Assembly (NCBI RefSeq): GCF_000972845.2
Contig: NC_040019.1
Span: 11,113,001-11,177,000, forward strand
Source: Larimichthys crocea
Taxonomy: Eukaryota; Chordata; Actinopteri; Sciaenidae
Reading direction: 5' to 3'
Length of the DNA stretch: 64,000 nt
Shown: one piece after another, positions 1 to 12,799 of the stretch
Position numbering within the stretch: the stretch's first letter is position 1
Layout: each line of letters opens with the position of its first letter
The notes under the pieces: model-generated
The model's input: the letters and a program-made list of their open reading frames with translations, nothing else
What the model was told of the DNA's origin: nothing
Database searches by the model: none
Program-made: the position numbers and the translations under genes

Positions 1-538
1 CTGTTTCTCTAAACAAACCTCAATCATAGTGAAATAGATGGTTCAGCACATTGAATATTGTTATTTAGCTTTATGTTTGAGGCACAGCAGGCACCAAACC
101 AATCCAATGGTGCAAGAACACCTGCTGCTATGCACCTGTATTGTCAGTAGTGTTGATGAAGGACAGTGGTCAGTGAAAGGTTGCCATGTGGAAAAAACAA
201 AACAAAACAAGATAAGCCACCATGTCTAAAACCTACAAATCCTGCTACTGATGAAGCAGCGAGGATGATCTTCTTTAGAAAAATGAATTGGGCATGGGTA
301 TTAGGTTATATTGGTGTGTGTCTGTGTGAAATGAAGAGTATGTAAATATGTGCTGACGTGTGATTGAACTCTTTAAGGAAAAAGCTTGTTTATTATGTGT
401 GTACTGCATACTATTTTTATTTAAATATATATTTAATGTGACATTGAATTAAATTTTATTTAATTTGCACTTCAAAATGTTTTATATAAATAATAAGTGT
501 CCACAGTGTCTTGGATAGTAAAGCATGTGAAGACTTAC
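1..538. other. znf532 downstream intron, left edge
   Basis: AT-rich sequence without a recognisable exon on either strand. It should be intron of znf532, because the exon ending at 539 is followed on the minus strand by a GTAAGT donor in mid-codon. Confidence 0.6.
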
Positions 539-3500
539 TTGGGCTCTCCTGCCTTCATTCCTGGATGCTGTGTGTGTGCATGAGAGTGCGTTCCTGGTGC
601 AGACTTGAAGGCCATGGGGCAAAGGGGACATTTATAGAAGACCTCGCAGTGAGTACTTTGAATGTGGGCTTTTACAGTTGCAATGTCAGCGAAGATCACA
701 CTACAGTGGACACATCTGGAGGGAAAAAGGAATAAGAGTTTGCAAAAATCAGATTGGACTTGTTGTTTCTAATATAAGTTTGTTTTCTTTAATGTACCAG
801 CAGGCCAGCACATGACTTAAGGGATCAAAACTTAGAGACTTTTCTTCAGTAATACATCTTCACTTTCTTGTCAGTTAGATGAGAAGATTGATATCAGTCT
901 TATGTCTCTCCATCAAATATTAAACTTCAGCTTGGAGATGCTTAGCTTAGCATCAAGGCTTGAAACGGGAGGTAACAGTTAGCCTGGCTCTGTTTAAAAG
1001 AAAAAGATGTATTTGTATGTGAGCAAATGTTGAACCATTTCTTTAGAATAACATGTTTTCATACATGGATGAGTGATTTGACATGGCTGAACAACCCTCT
1101 CTATGTGCACCAAGCAAAGGTTTGAATTTCACAGTTAAAATCTGTAACGTTCTTCAGGTTACACATACAGTATGTCATATATGCACATGTCACAAAGTTG
1201 TTGTATAGTTATTAACATACACTGAAAGCCAGACAGGAATGCAAATATAAGATTTTTAATTTTAACTTTGAGACATCTTCATTTCATAACATGATCGAGC
1301 AGACCCATAATTGAATCATAATTGGTCAGATACTGGGTTTTCAGTTTTAATGGCTTGTGTCTTTGGTGACTCTACATAAAAATTCTGACTGTCCATCCCC
1401 CCAAACATAATGTAATAATAACTGTAATTAGAAATGACATTTGCCAGTAGAATTTTGAAAGAAGAGCAAGAGACATTTCAGTCTGAGTGTAGCCACTTAA
1501 AAAGGAAGAACGCTGTTCAATGGTACCAATACCATGAATTTGTTTTCAGGATCTTAATAGAAGAGATAGTTTGGAAATTAAAGTTGAAATGACGAGTCCT
1601 CAAACTTTTAAGAAACAGTAAGTCAGCACAAAATGATAATTAATAATGTTATGATTCAAAGGTAGACTGACCGGTAGCCGACTCTACGGGTGTAATGCAG
1701 GCAGTTCTTGGTGACATGTGACTGGAAGTGGACAGAACGACAGCTGGCGCCACACTCGGGGCAGATGTAAGGAGACTTGTGCTGGTGGATTCGCTGGTGC
1801 GACAGAAAGCTGCACTGATTTGGGAGAAGCATTTGGCAGATGGTGCATGTTTTCTATAGATACAGAAAAGGAGGAAATGGGAGGAAAATCATCAAATGCA
1901 TTTTATCATGGCGCTAGAATGATTCCACAGAGAATATGAGAGGTTATGTTACTGTTACCCGTTCTCCAGTATGCAGTTGAAGGGTCAGGTCAACAAAATT
2001 ACAAAAAAAAAAAACTGATTTGATCTCACTTATATCTAGTGTATACTCATTTTGATAACTTTGGATGTTTGCCAAAGAATTGAAAAAAAATAATTACAAA
2101 AAAATGAACTGTAACATATCTTTCCAGAGAGAAAGTCCTGATAACCCACAGACCTCATGATGAACTGTTTTCTTTGGAGCTACTTTCTACACTTTGAATA
2201 TATATGATCTGTGTTCATCCAAAATTAGAAAGTGATTTGATTGGATCATTCTTGCTGAAATACACCTTGGGAGTTAGAATAAACTTCTACCTCAAAGTTT
2301 TTATGTCTAAAAGTTTGTACCTACAGCTTTTTATCAAAGAACCAGATATTGTCTACTGTGGTTCTTAGTATTATTACTATAGTAGTAACTACTATTGTAG
2401 TAATACTGTGCTATTGTACTTCATCAATAAACTTAGCAAGATAAGAACTCTTTCAGGTTCAGACATTTAAAAACCAGAATTCACACATTGCATACTCACC
2501 TGCCCACTGGACTCCGGTGCCTGTTGATAGTGCATAGCTAACGAACTGTCATCCTGGAACATTTCGTTACACTCCAAACATTTTAGGCTATGTCTGCATA
2601 GCTTTGATGCATCATCCTCCAAGGGCATAGCTGCCACAAGAGGAGCACTGCATGGTGCAGAAATCACTGCAGTTTGGGAGCCACCACCAGCAACTCTCCC
2701 TGGCATTTGACAAGTGGGTGCTTGTGCTTGGGAGGTGGTGCCAGTGGTGTTGGGTGGACCTGATGAGGGTGATGTGGTTATCATCTGATCTGCAGGAATG
2801 GGTTTTAGGATTAGATGTGAGCACTGCATGACGACCCCTTTGTCCTTGTGGCCCCTGGCATGAGACAAGAGGCTGCATTTGTTGTAGAACACTAGACTTT
2901 TTGTACAGTGGTTGCAGGTGACCTCTATCCGCACACTGCGACGTTCATAGTGCTGTGTCAGGCTTTTCTCAAGAGCAAATGAATCTCCACATTCCAGGCA
3001 CTTGTAGCCACGTGAGGGTAGAGAGATACAAGCTGAGGTTGGTGGAGAGAGGTTTGGAACATACACAGGGACAGGATTTATGCTACTCAGGACTTTATTG
3101 AAGGCATCCACTACAGAGCTTTGAGAGCTGGTGAACACTTGAACCTTAGAGACTTTCTTTGAGGCCCTGCCAGCGAGAATTGTCTTCTGTTTGATTTGTT
3201 GAGACTGCTGATGCTGTGGTTGTTTGGTTGAGGTCAGGACCTGTTGGAGATCACAGACAGCAGAGGATACAGTCTGTGGCAGAAGATTAAGGTTACTAAG
3301 ATGAACTGTCTTTGGCACAAGTTTGGCATTAGCCAGACTGGAGGCAGGTACCATGACAGTCTGTTGCTGGATAGCATTAGCAGCTTTCAAAATGGCATTG
3401 CTGGCACTTTGCACTGATGCAGCAGGGATAACTGTTGCTTTGACTGTGGTGTTGTTAGCCAGCTTCAGGTTGATGACTTGGGAACCAGCTGTCTTGACAG

Positions 3501-4840
3501 CTGATACAGGCAGGAAAGCTGTTGCCACAGGTTTAATAGTCATTTGCTTGGTTATTTCAATTGAATGCCCACTAGTGGTGGCTACTACTGTAGTCGGCAT
3601 AGAGTGCCTTGTTGGAGATGAGAAAATCGCGTTAGTAGTTGCGATGATAGAGGTGCTATTCTCTGCTTTTCTCTGACTCTCAGGATCAAACTCTGGTACA
3701 ACTCGGGTAACGGTACGCTTGATCTGGCCGGATGAGGTCTTGATTGTTTTGATCCTGACTTTTGGGATGACTGGGGTGGTGTCTGTGCTTGAGGCAGGGG
3801 AACCTTTGCTGCTACTCTCACTGGTGACACTAGAGGGGCTGTCTGGTTGTCTTGTTAGAAGCCTCTTTGCAAACTCTAAAGCCGACTCCTGCTCATGTGG
3901 CTTCTCTGGAGCTTTGGGATTTTCATTAACTTGGATGGATTCTTTCTGTGTTGTGGGAGAATCAACAACACCCACGTCTGTAGCACTAGCCTTTTTGGCA
4001 CTGAGGGCTGCTATGGCTGCTATACAAGATGAAAGCTTTGCAGAGGACTTGGATTTGACTTGAGAAACAAGGCCTGATGGTTCTCCAGCTTTGCACTCCT
4101 GATCTTCAGACTTGAGAAAAGTTTCCTCTTCAGGTAAAGTTGGTTCAGGGGTGTTGTTAGACTTTGAACCTCCCAGAGTATCATTGCCGTTATTTTTTTG
4201 ATCAGGTTTTTGGATTGCTCTGGACTTTGAAACACTGTCCACTGATACAGGAGATTTGGGATTCTGGGTTTCTCTCTTGTTAGTTGACCTAAAAAACAGC
4301 AGACCTCCCTGTTCCTCCACAGGGTCATCTACTTCAATTTTATCATCATCATCGAACTCTTCAGCACTGGAGATGGGGCTGAACTGATTGAAGGTAGATG
4401 ACTGGTTGTTAACTGGCTGTCCTTCCTCCCTAGAAGCTTTCCATCCATTCTTGGTGTAATGAGTACTTGGCATGGCAGGCACAAGGCCGTTATGAAGTCC
4501 ATTTCCAGTGCCAACAGAATGGGGTTGGGGATGGCAGTGGAAATGCCCATCCTTCTCTGATACGTTTCCACCATGCTCACTGGTGTCCGTATTTCGGATG
4601 TTCTTGACAATGACGCTAACACCAACATCATGTCCTGTTGAGGGGTTGTTAGCCTCATCTTCATTGGTAGTTACCGCAACACTGGATTGCTTGAGCTGTC
4701 CGTCATGGTCATCATGGTGGCCAGATTCAATAGCAGCTTTAGGATCCACCATGTCAGGGATGTCGAAGGCTGCCAGCAGGTCATCGAAGTCTGGCGTCTT
4801 CATATCTCCCATGGTCCTGCTCCTGTTCTTATGAGCTCAC
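539..4840 (-). CDS. znf532: Zinc finger protein 532 (3' part beyond window)
   Basis: Nuclear multi-C2H2 zinc-finger protein of the ZNF532/ZNF592/ZNF687 family, whose members associate with ZMYND8 in a chromatin complex (family knowledge). Three coding exons are visible on the minus strand: 2500..4812 (ATG at 4812, ACC before it, G at +4), 1672..1853 and 539..715. The splice acceptor AG at 4841-4842 leaves a short 5'UTR (4813..4840). Donors are GTGAGT, GTCAGT and GTAAGT, and all phases join cleanly. The N-terminus [20 protein letters not shown] is the family signature, followed by a long Ser/Thr-rich disordered region. C2H2 fingers begin at about residue 603 ([10 protein letters not shown]), 632 ([10 protein letters not shown]) and 743 ([10 protein letters not shown]). 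The 1672-1853 exon begins with a [12 protein letters not shown] finger, and 539-715 carries CVHC and CPLCPMAF fingers. The last visible exon ends in mid-codon (AA|), so the remaining fingers lie left of position 1. Confidence 0.95.
868..1010 (+). repeat. Dispersed teleost repeat fragment, family A
   Basis: Lies in a znf532 intron. It contains the phrases GTTAGATGAGAAGATTGATA, GCTTAGCTTAGCATC and AGCCTGGCTCTGT, in the order I recognise from a very common interspersed repeat of teleost genomes. The same phrases recur near 34.08 kb and 52.2 kb in this window. It is strongly diverged and has no coding capacity. Confidence 0.55.
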
Positions 4841-7800
4841 CTGGGGAACATGGATGCAGTTATTTTAGAGTATATCTAATGATACAGTTATTTAACAGAT
4901 ATCACATTTTGCAATTCAGTTATTTACTGTCTGTGTACAGTTGTTTGTATTTGATTAATGTGGTAACAGAATCATGTAGTGATAAAAAACGGAATTTAAT
5001 ATAATTACATTCTTCACAAAAATTGGTTTGATTTCTTCTTATAACAGATCAAAAATCAACACAATATACTAATGCAGTTTATCCCTTATGATCCTGTGTT
5101 TATTATATATTATATCTTGGCAGTCTGCGCATTAGATTATGAGATGTGTGTGAAGCTGATACTTTGGTTTTTGGATTGTGCAAAATGAAAGTTAATAATA
5201 TCCACAGATCTGAGTTTCATACTGGATTAATTCATATTCTTTCAGGCATGGGTTCAATTAATAAATTATGTTGCAAACTTCTCTGCAGATTTTAGTATTT
5301 GTTGTACAAGTAAACATTTTCCTTTCTAAAAAAAAACACTAACTACTAGCTGTAATGTACTTCATCCTAAACATCATCCCAATTCACTTGGTGATGACAA
5401 ATGGCTAGGCAGTTCATAAAGGCAGGAGATATTAGGTATAAAAGAGATAAATTGGTTATATTCTTCAGGATATTTCCATGTAATTCTCTCCAAATTTTGG
5501 AAGTATACTTTTTCATTCTGAATTTATGCAGAATTTATGATTTTGTGTGACTTTAGGATACAAAGGTAAGAATGCCATAGTCAGTATTCCTAGAGAAAAT
5601 CATACATGTTGGAGGATAGAAGTATAAATAAACCTTAAATGAAATAAAATAAACATAAAATAGTTCAATAGTAAAACATTTTATTGAATTTCTGGCTTGA
5701 TGTGAATGTACATTCCAGTCAGTATAAATTATTAATAGTGTCGCTTACATTTAATAGGCTGTAGACTAGACAGTTGACTGTAATGGAAACATCTGCTTAA
5801 GAAATGTCTTAAAACAGCTGTTAAAAACATTTATTAAAGTTGAGAAGATCAAATGCACAAAATAATCAAATAAAGCCTTGTACACTTGGTATCTGAAGAA
5901 AATACATCAGCACAATACAACACGCATACCTACAGCTCAAATACTGTCATATTGGCAACAGTGGTAAATTGGAAAATATGTTTGCGTAAATTGTTATATT
6001 AAGGGCAAGTATTACTAGATTGAGATAATGAAGGTAGATGTAAAATATTCCCATATCTTCTCCCACAGGAATAACTAATAACAGCTCAAACACCTCTATT
6101 GATCATTTTACACCAATGTATGGCTCTACACACAATGACTGGGAAAAAAAGGATGTGTTAATAGTAATAATAAATAATGTAATGAGAAATGGTTTCCTGT
6201 TTATATAATACAGACAATGCCATTACTTAAGTCAATGAAAGTCCTCTCTTGTTCATTGTTTGTGCCTATGTGACATATAAATTATCTGCCTTGTTTCTAT
6301 GCAATTTCCTTTTTCAACAATACTGGAAAAAAGTGTAGGATAATGAAAGATCAGTTCTTGACATTTTATTTGTTTTATTTGGGAAGAAGCCACAGACATT
6401 GTATTTTAAGCCTCTTACTATCCAGTTTCACACATGCCTATAATTTTTGAATTACAGTATGATATAAGGTGTATCTGGGTCTAAGAACATGAACATCATT
6501 CAGTGAAGCTTTTGTTTTTCGGTTTCCTCTGTCACCACATAGTGTGCCAGTGTTCACATGCAGTACAGCTTAGGAAATACCATACAACCCTGACTTAGTC
6601 ACTGCTTTCTATTGCCTTATGTTTTACATTTATGCATTAGCACACTGAGCTTAGTGCTCTCTCCTCCTGACGTCTTGTCTAGCTGACTTACAGCATGCAT
6701 AATATAAGCATGTGCACTTATTCCTATTTATGTCTCATTCGTCCTCTCATCGAACTGTTTCAGAAAGAAACACTGGGGTACCACATGCTGGTCCACATGG
6801 GGGGTTAGATGTGACATTTTGATGACATTAAATGTGGGTACTCAGCAAAACATTTTCCTCTTCAATCACTGCATGCTTAAGATTGCTATAATTAAACAAA
6901 TTAAATAGGGAGAAAACAGTGCGCTAATGTAATCCTTCTTAGTTTTTCTTGAAAAATGGCTTGTGGGAACAGGCGAGGACCTGCATCAGAGAGTTCTTCT
7001 TTTTGAATGTTTATTTTCTGAACTATAAACAGGAGACTGATCGATCTGGTCCAAGTTGAAACAATATAGATGAGTGGACAGTGGACAGTGGACTGGCACT
7101 CAGCTGGTTTTGGGGGTGAATAAAACAATCCTTTCACTGAATGAAATATGAAGTATATGAACATGATGTCGGGAGAAAATACTTTTGATAAGGCGGAATT
7201 AATAAGAGCTAAATATGGTCACTCTTTCAACCAAACCACCAGTGTTCATAGGACATATTTTTTCTATAATGAATCATCAGAAAAACTTTGTTTTTAGTGG
7301 CTTATAATTCCTCAGAAACAAAACAGTTTTTTTTGTTTTGTTTTTTTATATGAGAAAATAAAATATGATGGGACTGATGATGTCTGTATGTATTATGGGT
7401 GTTGGGGACAAAAGGCACAACCATGGATCTGCTCTGCTTGTACAGTGCGTGCAGTTAAACCAATACTGCTCTTTGATCCGAATGCATGGCAAACACATCT
7501 GCACACACAGACCCATATCTTGTAGCCTCATCTTTGGTTTCCAAAAGCAACAATTCTCACTGGAATCCATATAATGGGATAGATGTAATAATGAGGAAAA
7601 CATAATGACAGACAGAGAGAGAGAGAGAGGGAGAGAGAGAGGGAGAAATGTTATAGACGGAGAGGGCAGGCGAGAAATGCAGTGAGGGGGGAAAAATGGC
7701 TGCTGAGCTCTGTGAAGCTGCAGCACAGAGAGAAAGGCCTGGTGGAAAGAACAGCTAGTCACAGCCATGACAGCCAGAGCAGCCTGACGTAGAGAGTGAA

Positions 7801-8287
7801 TGAAGGTTAAATACAGACAAATATGAAAAATACACAACACAGAACCCCCTCTCAACAACAGCTGTTTAATGCACATGCATCATTACCACCTGAAATCCAC
7901 ACACACACACACACTGTAAAAATACAGCTACAATCTCAGTAAAGTGAATGTAAAAATAACAATGGTGGAAACATGCAAGTGAATCAGCCACTCCTCACCC
8001 TCTTGCCTCCGTCCCTCTCCAGCCACTAGCCAAACCTTCTTTCCTTCCTTCCTGCAACAAACACAGTCACAACACTACTAACCCACAAAAAGCCATCCAC
8101 CCCACCCAGCCTGGAAAAAAAAAGTCCTGTTACTTCCCAACCAGGCAAAGGCCCACAATACAGGGTCAGGTTACATCCAGGGATCTGGTGAGTAATGGTG
8201 GTGGTCCTGGTAAGGATCCTCCTTAGTCATTCTCTGCACCACTAGCAGCACACAGACATACAAACAGACAGATAGATCATGGTCCTG

Positions 8288-8323
8288 TATATGTGTGTGT
8301 ATGTGTGTGTGTGTGTGTGTGTG
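8288..8323. repeat. (GT)n microsatellite
   Basis: About 36 bp of GT dinucleotides with one interruption, upstream of the znf532 coding exon. Confidence 0.9.
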
Positions 8324-8402
8324 AGGCAAGCTCCAGGCTGCAGATTCACAGACTCTGAGCCAGCCACGTCCCCCTGCCCTCGTCCCTTCCCAAATCTCCC
8401 TG

Positions 8403-8476
8403 CTCCCCCCCCCCCCCCCCCCTTCCTCGCCCTTTTCCCCCCCTCCCCAACCCCCCCCCCCCCCCCCCCCCCACCC
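8403..8476. repeat. Poly-C tracts (poly-G on znf532 sense strand)
   Basis: Two near-pure C runs (about 18 and 22 nt) separated by a C-rich linker. On the minus strand, which is the sense strand of znf532, they form long G runs able in principle to fold as a G-quadruplex. Exact run lengths in such tracts are often unreliable in assemblies. Confidence 0.85.
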
Positions 8477-9567
8477 AACTCTTCCTCGCTATGAGCCACG
8501 CTGCATAGCCCACCGACATGCAGCCAGCAGCGAGCTGCAGCAGCTCTGAGCCATGGTAGCTGGTGGCTGAGCTGTTGAAGGGCTGCCATGGAGTAGCCCG
8601 GGCTATCTCTATCCCTCAGTGAAGCACAGAGACAGTATTGTTCCTGTCAGCCCTCCGTCTGCCTCAAACCGGTTTCAGCTGGTTCCGGTCAGCCAACATA
8701 ATAAAGCCCCGTGCTGCAATACGGCCTGAGAAACACACAGGCAGGAAAGCTCCCAGGAAGCACTGCAACATTTTTTCATCAAACTACATGTGTGTTGGCA
8801 TATGCATTTAGTGAAACAAGGACATTTTATAGTGGTAGTGACATGAAAGGTGATTCACTCTGCTTGCTTGCTTGCTTGCACTGCCATAACATTAAAAAAA
8901 CAAAATAAATACAACAATGCATAATAATGCAGATGATGTTTGGTGAGCACAGTCACCTGAACACATGAAAACTGTAAAGAAAATGAGAAAAATCATACAA
9001 AACATGAAATAAGATTTCAAACATTTGAGATAAAATGATGTGCTGAAATGATGAACGATAACATGGCAACTAATATTCACCTTAACACTGAAAAGAAGAA
9101 CATTTAGGAAACCATTATGGTGGTAGAAGCTTAATCCCGTACCTTGGCCTCTTTCTCAAGCAGATCCCTCAATGCTTTCACCCCGAGACACACTGAGAGT
9201 CTCTCTGAAACTACAAACTTTCATGCAGCCCCCAGCAGCATTACACCCAGCACTATGATATAAAGACAAGGAATGTAAAAACACACACAAAAAAAACAAT
9301 CTGCCCAAGTCAGTCTGACTTGGGCAAACACAGGCCACACATGCACTTCCCTCCCCAGATTTCCATTAAACACATGCCACCCCTGCCCACATATACCGCC
9401 ACAGAGACACACATCAACATAAACATGCACGTTCATGCATATATAGAGGTAAATGTGGCATACCCTTGTCAGATTTTTTTCCACTCTGAGAGATATTCAG
9501 GAAAAAACAGTCTTCCTGTAGAGGCCTCAGCACCTGCCTTTACTCAGCCCCAACCATTCCAGCCCCC

Positions 9568-9606
9568 ATCCTCCTCCTCCTCCTCCTCCTCTTCCTCCTC
9601 CTCCCC
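9568..9606. repeat. (CTC)n trinucleotide tract
   Basis: About 39 bp of CTC repeats with one CTT interruption, followed by more CT-rich DNA. It explains a spurious poly-Ser open frame on the plus strand. Confidence 0.9.
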
Positions 9607-10395
9607 TCCCCCTCTTCCCACTCTCCTTCACTGGGTCAGTCCTAGATTTAAGTCCCAGTCCAGGCCTCGTTTTCTCCTGAATCCCCCGCCACCACCACCA
9701 CCACAACCACTACGGCCGTGCATGAAGGGATGGATGGAGAAAGGGGGCAGTGTTCAGCAGGCGAATCAGGCCTTTTGTCTCTGTCTGTGCAGGGGGGTGA
9801 GGGGACTCTTCACTCTGGCTCTGGAGCAGCAGCAGCAGCTGGTGCAGAGAAAGAAGAGAGAGAGGCAGAGGGAGGTGGGGGAGATGGAGAGGAAGAAAAG
9901 GAAATGAGCAGTATAATAAAGGGCTCGAATATGTGTTCATATTTTAGGCCTGTGCCACAGCATAGGCATAAATGATTGAGTGGAAAATATTGGTGTGGGA
10001 TTGTGCTGATAAACTAATCTCAGTCGATAACATTACTTATTAATGACAGAATGTAAATAGCCGAGGCCTCTCTTAAGGCCATTTGCATTGTGTGTATCTC
10101 AAGGTCAACGAGTCTCGTGTCTGCTTTTCTGTTGTTTAAGACAGAAGTGTCGTAAAGCAGTCTGTAAGCTAATGCCAATACAATACAAATACAATATTAA
10201 GCACTTAAATATAACATACAGTAATGGTGTAATTTCACCCTACACACCCTGATATAATACAAACATATTTGAGAGTATTTGATTATTCATGTAGCCAAGA
10301 GCAGACAAAAATAACACATTAATGACAAGGCAATCATTACACTGCGTGGGTTAATTGGTAAACAAAACACAATCAAGTCGAGTATTATGACCTAC

Positions 10396-10770
10396 CTGTG
10401 AGACTGCAGAGAGAGGCTTTCAGCTGAATAACGCTCTCTCTTTGGCTTGCTACCAGTCCTTGATACATCTGGCAGACCTCTCAAAAGCAGCCATGAATGC
10501 TGCAGCATAAACGGATGCCAGATTTATTCATCAGAAAACACAAATACATTTTTTATACACTGTGAGGCAGTTGGATTTGTGCATATATATCAAAAGGCCC
10601 CCAGTACACAGTAGTCTACAGTGTGACAGATTCAGTGCTGGAGAGGAGGTTGAGGTTGCTGTGCTCCCCACCCCAAACAGAGGCACGGTCACATGACGTC
10701 ACTTTGTTTCCATTCATGGCGGCTACGAGCAGCAGAGAGGAGCTGCTGTGAGGTTTCCATCTCGTTTTCC
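10396..10770 (-). promoter_or_regulatory. Candidate znf532 promoter and first non-coding exon
   Basis: A minus-strand donor CACAG|GTAGGT at 10395/10396 could end a 5'UTR exon of znf532. To its right lies a promoter-like patch: an E-box/CRE composite (CACATG at 10690-10695, then palindromic TGACGTCA at 10694-10701) and a YY1-type ATGGCGGC at 10716-10723, in locally CpG-bearing DNA without a TATA box. The YY1 motif reads on the plus strand, so the promoter could be bidirectional or serve a plus-strand transcript. Assignment to znf532 is inferred from position only. Confidence 0.35.
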
Positions 10771-11039
10771 TCAATTTCTAGAATTTCCTGCATAATATAT
10801 GCATGTTTGGTTATATCACCTGAAAGCTTAACTCCACCACTTTTAATGGAAGCAGAAAAATGTAATTCAGATTGTCTGTTTTGTTACACACAGTACATTT
10901 TCTCGTACATTCTTACAGATAACTATATGATTACACAATGTCACGGCATATGTAGATTAGTTTCAATAGTGTAATAATCCCAATATTATCTCCATAACAA
11001 GACCTGATTGTCTTTAGCCTCCATTTAAACATCACAAGG

Positions 11040-11072
11040 CAAAAAGGTTGGCAACGACTCCCAACCTTTTTG
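11040..11072. repeat. Perfect 12-bp inverted repeat (hairpin)
   Basis: Arms CAAAAAGGTTGG (11040-11051) and CCAACCTTTTTG (11061-11072) flank a 9-nt loop. The flanking DNA resembles a decayed dispersed repeat, so this is probably a transposon remnant. It is not placed behind any gene, so I do not call it a terminator. Confidence 0.7.
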
Positions 11073-11867
11073 TGACCTTAAAATGAAACATTGCAGCCGC
11101 TCATCCCAAGTTATGACCTTTGTGTCGACATGCAATTCAACCAAAGAGTGATTTAATTTTCTTAGACTGTTTCATTAGAATTAGTTTTAGAGGTAAGAGG
11201 TAAATGTATCCAGTATTTTCTAAGAAAACAGCAAGAAATCAGAGAAAAGTTAAAAAAAATTAAATAAAATTATTTTAAAAAATGTATGTCGTTGATCATT
11301 TTGTGACAGTACAGCAATGCTGTGGGGTCAGTCATTACAAACTCATGAACCCAAACACTGTTTTTTAGTAAAGACCACTAAACCGAGACTAAATCATAGC
11401 CAAGACCAGAGTGTATTAAGACCAAGGAGGGCAAGACCAGTTGATATAGAGCTAATAAGTAGCTTATATTTGACAATTTTGACATTGCTATTGAGCAGAG
11501 AAACTCTTTGTGTTTAAGGACTTTAAGGTTTATTATCTGATCTGTTTAAAATTTTTGTTACAGAAGATTTGGCTGAAATCTCCCACACAGCCACAACTTC
11601 CTGTCTCCTACATTCACTTTTTCTGTGTAAAGAGGGGTGCGGATGGGTAACAGCCAATAACACCAACAAAAAAGTCAAATAAGAAATTAGTCAAGTTATT
11701 GTTTACATTTGAAGCAGGAAGTTTCACACCCAATAATGATACAGTGTTAACAAATAAATCAGACGATGCACAGGCTATTTAGTGATGTCTGGAATAAGCT
11801 TTTTTTTCCCAAAATATTAATAAATGATATAAAAGGACATATAAAAAGGAAATATATAACTCAAAAT

Positions 11868-11953
11868 ATGAAAAGAGAGCTGGATTTTTAGGGAATTAAA
11901 TGTGTTCTGTATGAAAAGAGAGCTGGATTTTTAGGGAATTAAATGTGTTCTGT
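11868..11953. repeat. Perfect 43-bp tandem duplication
   Basis: Two identical abutting copies, 11868..11910 and 11911..11953, each beginning ATGAAAAGAGAGCTGG. There are no differences between copies, which implies a very recent event or an assembly overlap that was not merged. Confidence 0.95.
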
Positions 11954-12109
11954 AAACAAATCACATTTTTAAGTTGACTTATTAGTTTAAATGGATACAG
12001 CGAGGCTTTTGTTCCTTAAATAGTTGCACATTTTTAAACATTAAAAATAGTCACGTGTATGCTCTTTCCCTCTCTGTATCTTAATAGGAAACTAATATAA
12101 GAAATATGT

Positions 12110-12340
12110 TTCTTTAAATCCCAGTGGTGCGTTTGAGGTCTGCGATTGCACAGCTGCCCAGCAGCAATTTAGTCAAAACTGTGACGAACAGCAAAGACCT
12201 CATAATGGCAAACTGTCCCTTTTTAATTGACACTTTCTTGCTGAAAGGCCCTCCTTAAATGGCTTTTACTTTTCACAAGGCCAGTATTATTACAGTCATG
12301 ACACCACCATCAGACCACTTAATGTATCATATGACATTTG
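12110..12340. promoter_or_regulatory. Candidate conserved non-coding block
   Basis: A non-repetitive stretch with mixed composition, unlike its AT-rich flanks, and with motifs such as CACAGCTGC (E-box) and TTTTTAATTGAC (homeodomain core). It resembles conserved non-coding elements near developmental genes. This rests on appearance only, since no alignment was possible. Confidence 0.25.
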
Positions 12341-12799
12341 AAAAGCATGAATAGTGTTGAATAGAAAATTTCAGCATGAGATCACGCATTGCTCACGTTG
12401 TTGTACATCAAATATATCAAATTAGCCTTAAGAAACATGTAACATTGCAATAGTTACAAAGATGTGTCAATATTGTTTAATAAAGATGATAATAAAGCAT
12501 AAATAGATTAAAATTCATGCTTTCAAGTACTCTTTGGGACTTTTAACAATGTGTAATATGTACTGCTTATGTATATATAAGGTATAAATACATGAAACTA
12601 AAGTTATCCATGCAGCTTTTCATCACATTAAGAAAAACATTGACTGGGTTCTCGCTAAATTCACCCCACAGTGCCATCTGCTGTTTTTACTCCTACCGTT
12701 GGAGTTATTATACCATAGTATTATCCACTTTTACTTGTAATGGATTTTAATGGATAACACACAGCAGGAGATATAAATCCATGAAGAATATGTTAGTTT

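Larger units (their letters stand above)
4841..10395. other. znf532 5' intron/upstream region
   Basis: No protein-coding exon was recognised. Because the znf532 coding exon begins with a splice acceptor at 4841-4842, the non-coding first exon(s) and promoter must lie to the right. From 4.84 to 7.3 kb the DNA is AT-rich. From 7.6 to 9.9 kb it holds low-complexity tracts: GA repeats near 7.61-7.65 kb, GT at 8.29 kb, poly-C at 8.40 kb, CTC at 9.57 kb and a GA-rich patch near 9.85 kb. A minus-strand donor-like CAAG|GTACGG at about 9143 could end an untranslated exon (weak). Long open frames here come from low-complexity DNA and do not look like genes. Confidence 0.5.

Noticed and set aside
3323..4063. 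Two plus-strand open frames opposite znf532
   Set aside because: Antisense shadows of the large znf532 exon, kept open by its codon composition.
8242..8589. Gly-rich minus-strand open frame
   Set aside because: Consists of the poly-G and AC tracts read in one frame; not a protein family.
9320..9907. 195-codon plus-strand open frame
   Set aside because: Built from CTC, CCA and CAG low-complexity tracts giving poly-Ser, poly-Pro and poly-Gln. No domain or splice context.
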